The notes under the pieces are model-generated. The model ran no database searches. It had not been told where the DNA came from and saw only the letters and a program-made list of their open reading frames with translations. From Tubulanus polymorphus (lineage: Eukaryota > Nemertea > Palaeonemertea > Tubulaniformes > Tubulanidae), in NCBI RefSeq assembly GCF_964204645.1, contig NC_134025.1, forward strand, positions 5,523,001 to 5,587,000: DNA of 64,000 nucleotides, written 5' to 3'. Positions 56,101-64,000 of the stretch are shown piece by piece; positions within the stretch are counted from its first letter, which is position 1, and each line of letters starts with the position of its first letter. The translations under genes were made by a program, and so were the position numbers.

Positions 56101-59100
56101 CGCATATATCTGGAATGTAGCACGTATGCTTTTCCTCTACCTTTGTTTTCTTGACTGATAGTAACAATTTTGTATATTGTTGTTTGACATCAACCATTTG
56201 CGCTGTACGTTACGTGTTTTTCGGTCATTAAATTCAACCGGTTTATTAGAAATCGTTTATCAAATATTTGCGAGTATCGTCATAGAAAATGTACAGGACG
56301 CCAACAGTATATCAGAAATTCCCCGAAACGATCAAGTACTAAAAACGCCAGTGAACAACATTACGGGCCTTATGGCAAACACATGAAGTCATCATTAGCG
56401 ATACATTTTCTGGGAAATCTGTAGCAAATTGGCCTACCTACATTTTGTAAATCTAGACTCAGGTGAGATACTATTTTAAACATTCCCCGGCAGGTGATTT
56501 TACCTTGCCGGAAAAAGCATCATCGAACAGTATTTTCGTTACTTGACATATTTGTTCAGGGGAAATCGTGTTGGCATATTTTGGAGACATTTTTCATTTC
56601 GGGCTGAATACTGAAATAGACTCCAGCTGATCTCCTAATATTTTTATAGTTACTTTTCGGAAAGGCTTTCCTATTGAAACAACACCGTGCAATACTCGGC
56701 GGGCGATTTCAAAATATTGAGAGAAAACAAATTATTGAAGTTCCCCGTCTGTGGTGGGCACACTTTGAAATAAGGGCTTGTTTTCAAGATCAAGTCGAAT
56801 CTTCGAGCAATTCAGTTAAATTACGTAAATGAAATAAGTATAGTAACATATAGTAAATAAGTAAGCTGCCATCATTCTTAGGTCAAAGATAATAGTTAGT
56901 TTGGTTTTGTTTCTCGGTATATTCATATCGTTTTCTTGGTTAACTATGTATAAACCCATCTGCTCTAACGTTTGATAAAGTTCATATCTTCCAGCCTTCA
57001 CCCTAGTTTTGAAACTGAACCGCGAATGATATGTACTTCTTACTATTCTCTGGAAATAGATCCAGTAAAGGATTTTGAAGGAACTTTATTATGAAGGGGA
57101 CCTTACAAGAAAAATGATTGCCGACAGATGATATTTTCGTAGAATAATTCTCACTGATTTCAGCAAGTCTCTGTTCTTAAATATTGCTACCGTTTGAGTA
57201 GGATATTATGTAAATGTAACTAAACTGACTGGTTCTGCTGGTTGAGGTTGGTAATCCTTAACTTCCGATTCTCGGATGTACTACGAATGCAGTTTCATGC
57301 TTGAATGTTTATAAGTAAACAGACTGATGTTCAATACGCAGGTCCAAATGACACAACAGCTGTCTTTCACTCTTAGTTTCGGATATTCATTATTTCTATT
57401 CGCCGAGTACGTTATAGTCTATTAGTTCCCAGGGTTTACCAGAATCTTCCGGGTGTATAAGTCATAAATGTTCGCGATGATATACAATATTGAATAAAAC
57501 TTGAGAATTTCATTTTTTTTCTCATCCAAGAATATTCTTAGACAGCGGATGTATGTTGGTTTTTCTTACTAAACAGAAGATGCCGATGGGTTTTATTTTA
57601 CGCAACTGCGCACTCTTCATTACGGGTGTGATCTTTCTCCTTTAAAGAAATCCCATGCAGACACCGATCATGTATTCAGCGTAGGTAAACTCATTGTCGA
57701 ATTTTGAACCAGATCCGTATTTGCCTGAACTGCGGTGTCTAGGGACTGTAATTTTGTATATATTACTTGAAATCAAAAAACCTAATCTGGAAAAAAATGT
57801 TTGAAAAACGAATCTGACTCATTTTATTTTGAAAGAAAAAATTGGGATGCGTCTCTAAGATTTATGTCTCAAATTACATCACAATTGTGCACAATGATAT
57901 GTCGCAACTCCTGTCTTGTATACAGATGAACATATTACGAGAAAGTCCTCAGTATATTTATCATCCCAATTAATTGAAATGCTTGACTCAAATTATTCAA
58001 AAAAATACAGAAAAGTGCAGAAAAGTGACTTAAAGCTTCTTAGCTATATGAAGAGCTCGCGATTGATTTTGTATTTCTTTGCTAAGCGCGTACCCGTGGA
58101 GTTTACTTAGCAAAAAACTGTTTATCCTGCTGAATCTAACCCTCGCCGAACTGCCACTGATTGACACGCTACGGACAGAAACAGTACTGGTTTTTCACAC
58201 ACATTCGCGCGCGCACACACACGAGTTTCCACTACGAAAAATCGTTTCCAGCTTGTGTCTACTCGGGCAAATCGTTTCTTGTTGTTGGTTTGGTATTTCT
58301 TTTACAATGCGTCTGACTCCGAACCAGACTGCTGAAAGAAGCAAATTGAGGGATAATTGCTAGCTGGAAGGGGCTCATTTACACCTTCGGTACCTGGAGC
58401 TGCAATCGCTTAACTTCCAGACAAAATATTGAACGATTATTCATTTGAAAAGCCTGAATGTGTATTTACTATGGAGACTTCAATTTTCTATTTTTGGAAT
58501 TAAGTACGTTCAAAATCGTTGAATATGCAGTTAAACTATCATTCTTTGCTCTTTGCCATTCTTAATTCAATTCGGTATTGGTATTCCTTTTTATTCATGA
58601 TGAATATCAATCAATTCCTGATGCAAACTTGTACATTTTGAGACTATTATGCAGATACTTTGTAGCTTCGTAGCATAACTAGGATTTGCTTGAAGTTCTC
58701 AACAAGCTATGACCTCGGGGGCTCTCCAGGTACCACATCCACCACGATGTATATCTTATATCTTCACAAGTACTTTCAGTAGCAGGTAAAATCAACCACC
58801 AATCTGAGTGTTGAAGTTCAAGAATAGTGTATCGCACGGGTGAGCCACTTCCGTTCTGTTGGGCCTTCATCCTGGCAGTTGATCATCATGCTGGGAACAA
58901 CTTCCAAGAACTGTTTAGTAATTTTTCTCTCGGCGAAGACTGAAAACAATGTTTTTCGCTCTCGCATACGCCGGCACTCGAGTCATGTTCAACTGCCGAC
59001 TGATGATAATCGGTTAAATGGGCATCGGAAGATTCATCGTCCAACGTCAGTTTTACAATGAATCTGACAAACAAGCAATAGGAGTTCTTACTCTCATGAG

Positions 59101-60682
59101 ACTGACCTGGCAATCCACCAGAAAATCCTGATGTACCTATTTCATAAGTACTGCAATACCGAGAAGTTTATCTGTCGCGTTTATTCGAGCGAATTCTTTC
59201 AACTGGGACCGAGTCGTCAAAGCGGGACAGACCAAGGGCTAATTCAGCGACACCCAGAAATTGAGCTGGATTTGCCCTTAGTCTTAAATGGATTTTCTTA
59301 ATAGTTTCCGGCTAGAATCTTCCTTAGAACGTATTCGCGGCGAGCTCATTAAATTTGAGTGAAACATTACAGTAAAACAAGTTAAATGCGTTTTACCCTT
59401 CGGGGTGAAGTTGGTAGTCATTTACTTTGATTAAAAGCTAAGTTGTCACAAAATCAGCGCAATTTCTCCGTTTGAATTATTTGGTTTGAGTTGTTGCAAA
59501 AATGAGAATTGCTCGTTCTATGTCAGCTTCGTCATCACATTTTGCTCTGATTCATTTTACGGATTCTGTTTTTCTATACGCACCGTGACAAAGCCAATTA
59601 TGTAAACGAATTTGTCAGAAGTGAACTCGGAGTAGGTGTGAACACGAAAATATCAACAAAAATATTAATTATTTATGGCCACCATCCGTGTTTTCAGCGC
59701 TAAATTTGACAGGACACTTTTGGCAAGGCTATTTAGGTTTTCTCATGAAACTTAACTACAAAAATGCCACAAGGCAAAAAAGTAAAACGAACAATGTTGA
59801 GTGATGGTGTTTATCCGTTTTTCTCGGAAAATAATATCTCGTTATAGAATATAATTATCTATTTGTTCTTCAAGTAGGCCTATAGAGGAGATTACGCGTA
59901 TTTCATGGTTGATTTGTTCAACAGAGGTTATTAGTTAGTACATTGGCCCCCATCCCAGATACCCAGCTAACAGCTGACTGGACGGCTCCCTGTACTATTG
60001 GAAATATCATCATTACCATTAACATATGATGGCTTTAAATAACCTAATGTGATTCATTATCGACAAATCTAAGCAGTTTAATTACCGTTCAATTTGGCCA
60101 ATTGGCTCAATCATCTGATCTAGGAAGATGCGTTTCAAATGCAAATCGCGGAGATTTTACTGGCCATGGGGTTAAATGATAAAACTTCCAATAAAAAAGT
60201 AAAATCGAACTGTGTGTAGGAGTTAGGGGTGTGTTATAGGGGTTACAAAATTTCCATATCTATATTGGATATAAGTTATTTGTTTAGATTCAATTACTTT
60301 GTGGGAAATATGTCTGTAAGTGAAGCAATGTCGAGTCTCCATTTTTAGTCTTGGACAGAAGCTTACTTGACGAGTAAGTTGCGTGAAATAAAAGCATTTA
60401 AAACAGTCACGTTTACACAAACCGCATTCTTATTATCGTGCGGCAGCATTTTTTGTAAATACGGCGGTGGCATGTCTTGGTGGGATTGCAGGGTCGAGCC
60501 TGTCTGTCAACAGGATACTTTCTAATTGATCCATGCTTGATTTGGGGGCCATGATGGATTAGTACAGTTGATTGAAACTGGTCGAGATCGATAAGAGATC
60601 TGCCAGCTCGGCGCAGTGTGAACTTGGACATGACTAATTGGTCCAGTGGACGACAAGTTACAACAGCGTCCTTATAAAGCAA

Positions 60683-60850
60683 ATGTTACGCATCTTCTTC
60701 GCGCTGGCTGCTGTAGCACTTTGTCTAGATCGGACGAGATTGGATGCATCGGCGGCGTCACTGATAGTCATAAATTATAGGCCCATAAATAAGTGCCAGG
60801 AAAGGTTACGAAGTCTTGTAAACGCAGGTCGTTGTCGTAAAATCGCGTAA
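60683..60850 (+). CDS. Doubtful 55-codon ORF with a signal-peptide-like N-terminus
   Basis: ATG at 60683 opens MLRIFFALAAVALCLD, a good hydrophobic signal-like core, followed by a basic tail with two cysteines and a TAA stop. It stands alone in the gene-poor stretch with no visible promoter or poly(A) signal. I do not recognise it; chance is the more likely explanation. Confidence 0.15.
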   Translation: MLRIFFALAAVALCLDRTRLDASAASLIVINYRPINKCQERLRSLVNAGRCRKIA

Positions 60851-61926
60851 TGTTAACTGTGAAAATAGAACAGCGCAGACGTGGCTGTATAACGAGCTTT
60901 ACGTGATAATTCAAATTCCATCAAAACATTATCATTCTAGACTTTTATGATTTCTAACATTATTGCGACCTTATATAAGCATTTCTCTAAAAAAAGTAGT
61001 CGTATATCTTTTTATCAACTGTATGATATACGATATTGCCGGGAGTATACGCTAGTGTGCATATTCCCCGGTCCAATCAGATGATTATTGAAATTGACGA
61101 CTCGGTGTCATTTAAAGTTAGGAATATCAGAAGTGCATTCTGTCTATTTTTCCTATCGTATCCGTTTATATCGTGGCGAAACATATCTGAATAGGTAACC
61201 AATCTAATATCTACCACGTGAAATCGGGTTAGATAATCAGTTGCACATTTCAACACGCTCATTTTCTGCTCATCTCACGGATAAGATGAAGATAAAGTTA
61301 AACACTACTATTGCTGTACTAGCCCGGCTTCCTCTTTCTACGTCTTCAACTCTTCCTCTACTTGTTCATGGTGTGGTGGAGCCAGGTATCGTGTTCTCTA
61401 CCGGTACTAACGTGTAATTCACCGGTGAAATCCGATAGTTCACGTGTATAAACTACGCGCACCTACAGATAGAAGCTGGCGAAAGGGGTTTGAGAATTTC
61501 GTGCATTCGAGAAATACAAAATATCAATTTTCGAGAAGTTGTCCCACGTATGTCGCTTAATAAAAAAAAACTTTCCTTTTTAGTCGCATGACGATGGTGT
61601 CAAGCTCTGTCAGCCAAATTCCTAAAAAGCACTTTCTCTTTGCAGGAATGATGGAAGCATCAATTTCTTTTCGGTTTACTATAGGTTTTCAACGAAAATG
61701 AAGTACATGCTGATTTATTGTAACGAAGTCAACTTAAATGAATAATCGTGAACTTTTTTAAAAGTATTTTCATAACGGGAGTAAGTTTGTTTGTAATTGT
61801 TATTGTGCCTCATGTAAATGGTGTTTGTTTAAAACGTTGCCTTGTTTGTGTAAATGACTCGTCCATACGTACATGTATATATCATTGTTAATCATCGAGG
61901 CATTTTCTGTTTTTCTGAAATTTCAG

Positions 61927-61983
61927 AGTAATTTTACTGGCATTAACGACTTGAGGTGTACTGCCTCTTGTCGCCTGGTCCAG
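61927..61983 (+). CDS. Candidate internal exon (19 codons, two cysteines), possibly of the signal-peptide gene
   Basis: AAATTTCAG precedes 61927 and GTAAGC follows 61983. The 57-bp interval is open in phase 0 and would read SNFTGINDLRCTASCRLVQ, with an N-glycosylation sequon (NFT) and C-x3-C spacing like that of the first exon. Phase matches the donor at 48726. Consensus sites on both sides, phase and cysteine pattern agree, but a 19-codon exon can occur by chance. A second tiny candidate (63243-63266, donor GTAAGT) is weaker. Confidence 0.3.
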
Positions 61984-64000
61984 GTAAGCCCATGTTTCTA
62001 TCCGTGCACAGTTGTTGTGGGTGCACCACCTAATACACGTTGGTTATTCATTCATTTATTTATCAATTTAATTATTATTCATAATTGACCAGTATATATT
62101 TACACACATATATATAGCGCTGCTGCGGCTGCTGCGGTCCATCGCTTCACTTCCATACGCTTGCAGACACTCGCCCCAAAATGCACAGTATATCACCTCC
62201 AAAGCACACACGATTTGCATTTAGGTGCCGCGCGCTATAGCTAGACGCTAAAATGTGAGAAATCTACATAAAGGGGTCATATATCTTCAGTTTTCAAATC
62301 ATGCTATACTGATGATGTGACGATGGCCCTCTTATTCACTCGTAGTATAGATTTCTCCGCGCACATTTAGCACATTCATTCAAATGAATTTTTGTACTTA
62401 TTGAAGTGTGTAATGTCCATCTGTCCTGTCTTCCATGTCATCAGCTTTATTGTGTTCGCGTTTTTTCTGCGCAGTTCCAGCGCCCGTTTTTTCATATAAG
62501 TCACATATATACCTTCACTTCTTGTTCACTATTAAATTCACTTCTATATTCTTCGTTACTGTTTTTCTGTATGACATGGATTTGGTGTTTATATGATGCT
62601 GCTACTTTAGAGGAAAAGCTTTGCCAATATTTTCTAAATGAGGAAAATATTCAAATTGAGGAGACTATTATCAAATCAATCGCAGCAAATACACCATATT
62701 CATGTTTGCTTCTTCCCTTTAACTCTATACACGCTTGTTATTTTCCCTTTTCTCCGTCGCTGTTTTTTCCCGTTGTGTGACTTAAAATGCGTACGTATAT
62801 TTGCCATCCAGATGGCTGCAGCTTCGATCCCCTGCGACACATGGCTAAGACAGAACAGAGGACTTTTCTACTGTGCGTAGGTGTGTTTTAAACCCACCAG
62901 CAGGTATCAATTCACCCCTCTCATAGCATCCGTTTTATCGATAGAACCTTATTCAAATGACAGAACATTGAGCATTTTTGCATTTGAGGTTGTTGATTAA
63001 TACCTGCTGATGTTGGGATTCGATGGTTGATAATTCCTTGCTATCATTCGTGCGTAGGTTCTGTTACTTCTAAACGATTTTAGTTTAGATGTAAAAATCA
63101 ATTTTTCTGCAGAAGAACATCGTTATATATTTTCCAAAATCTTTATGTGTCAATTTCTACCTTTTAAATAGTACAATCTTTAAATTTGGTACAAGTTATG
63201 TATTTTTTTTTAATCACGGAGAAATACGTTGTTCCATATTAGGTTGAATGCAACTTGACGTCCCAGGTAAGTATGTCAAGGAATATGGTACTTTTATTCA
63301 AACTTATGTATACATAAATATATTACCCTTTGGTTAAATCAATCATTGATCAGAGAGTATCAATACATCGATATGTCAATGATTCAGTTTCGAAAGTTAC
63401 TGCGTGAATGGCTTGTAAGTGGAGAGATATTCATTTTCAATCCCCACGTCCGTGGATGTAATATCCACCGAATCCCCAGACAATTGTATACTTTCATTTC
63501 ATTAATGACCACACCTCATGACACAGGAAGGAAAATCTATGAATGATCCCTCTAATCAACAATCATCAACCTCTGAACTCAATTCACCCTTTATCCTAAA
63601 ATGAAACCTTCAATATTCATCTAAACATCGCATCATCTTTTCGTCAGCTCCGTGGAAGATTGAATGAATTTCTTATGCTCTGAAAAAATTAGTTTGTGCG
63701 CTACTTTAAAGTTGTGTAAACCCATAAAACCACAATGCCTTGAACAAAGTTTCAATCTACATGTCACAATTGATAGTAATTCTTGTGCGGCTTCAGTTGC
63801 TTCACAATTATCAAACTAAAGAGAGACATTCCTAATCAGATTATAGAACCACACCTTATTTTCTCAAACTCTCGCAGGAGATATTGTCTTCGCTATTTAT
63901 GTGAATGAAATATATTCTAGTACTATCAAATATAAAATTCAGTTAGGCAGATACTTTATTAGTATTAGGTGTGCCATCTTTGATCAAGAGTCTTTTAGTT

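Larger units (their letters stand above)
48727..64000. other. Long gene-poor stretch, probably the first intron of the signal-peptide gene
   Basis: I find no run of conserved exons on either strand in these 15 kb. The sequence is AT-rich, with scattered (TA)n microsatellites (about 51226-51242 and 54392-54404), a poly(T)/poly(G) repeat near 49500 and a SINE-like fragment near 53040. A possible second exon is at 61927-61983. A long first intron full of regulatory DNA is common in developmentally regulated secreted-protein genes, but that interpretation is inference. Confidence 0.45.

Noticed and set aside
62811-62876. Possible exon MAAASIPCDTWLRQNRGLFYC after a CCATCCAG acceptor
   Set aside because: With the GTGTGT donor it ends in an in-frame stop, and with the GTAGGT donor its phase does not fit the next candidate exon. 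The acceptor is also weak.

Overview
The window is nuclear DNA of an animal. Genes are split into many short exons by AT-rich introns (GT-AG throughout, with one apparent GC-AG), and they encode an axonemal dynein heavy chain, a vault PARP, a WD40 ribosome-biogenesis protein and a TMEM26-like membrane protein. Compact introns of about 80 bp to 2.7 kb, scattered short inverted-repeat transposons and strong protein similarity to vertebrate orthologues suggest an invertebrate bilaterian, probably marine. I cannot name the phylum from the sequence alone.

Layout, left to right. (1) 1067-3690, plus strand: the last five coding exons of a TMEM26-like multi-pass membrane protein; its N-terminal exons lie to the left, outside the window. 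(2) 3691-6165: convergent 3' space. (3) 6166-31314, minus strand: an apparently complete axonemal inner-arm dynein heavy chain, DNAH7. I resolve about 63 coding exons and about 4,000 residues, with all four P-loops, the DNAH7-specific EF-hand before AAA4, the stalk and the C-terminus. A candidate RFX X-box lies just upstream. (4) 32270-43417, minus strand: an apparently complete PARP4 (vault PARP) orthologue. My 33-exon model stays in frame for 2,154 codons: BRCT, helical domain, ADP-ribosyltransferase, VIT, VWA, a very large proline-rich (FH1-like) exon, and the MVP-interacting C-terminus. (5) 43418-44535: a head-to-head promoter region shared by PARP4 and PWP1. (6) 44536-47657, plus strand: complete PWP1 (15 exons, 547 codons in frame). 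(7) 48598-48726, plus strand: first coding exon of a secreted or membrane cysteine-rich protein, followed by at least 13 kb that looks like a long first intron with few gene signals to the window end.

Functional links. DNAH7 acts in cilia, PARP4 in cytoplasmic vault particles and PWP1 in the nucleolus; no common pathway is implied. DNAH7 and PARP4 lie in tandem on the minus strand with under 1 kb between them. PARP4 and PWP1 diverge from one promoter region.

Most notable observations. The PARP4 catalytic triad reads H-Y-Q (His449, Tyr485, Gln555 in my model) instead of H-Y-E. The same protein carries a roughly 590-residue proline-rich exon. A local tandem duplication has created a small in-frame hybrid exon in PARP4, and a long palindromic element has inserted into that duplication. 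Several MITEs with readable termini and target duplications (PIF/Harbinger-like with TTA, piggyBac-like with TTAA, hAT-like) sit in introns. All exon boundaries were read by eye from splice signals and protein similarity, so individual junctions may be off by a few bases.
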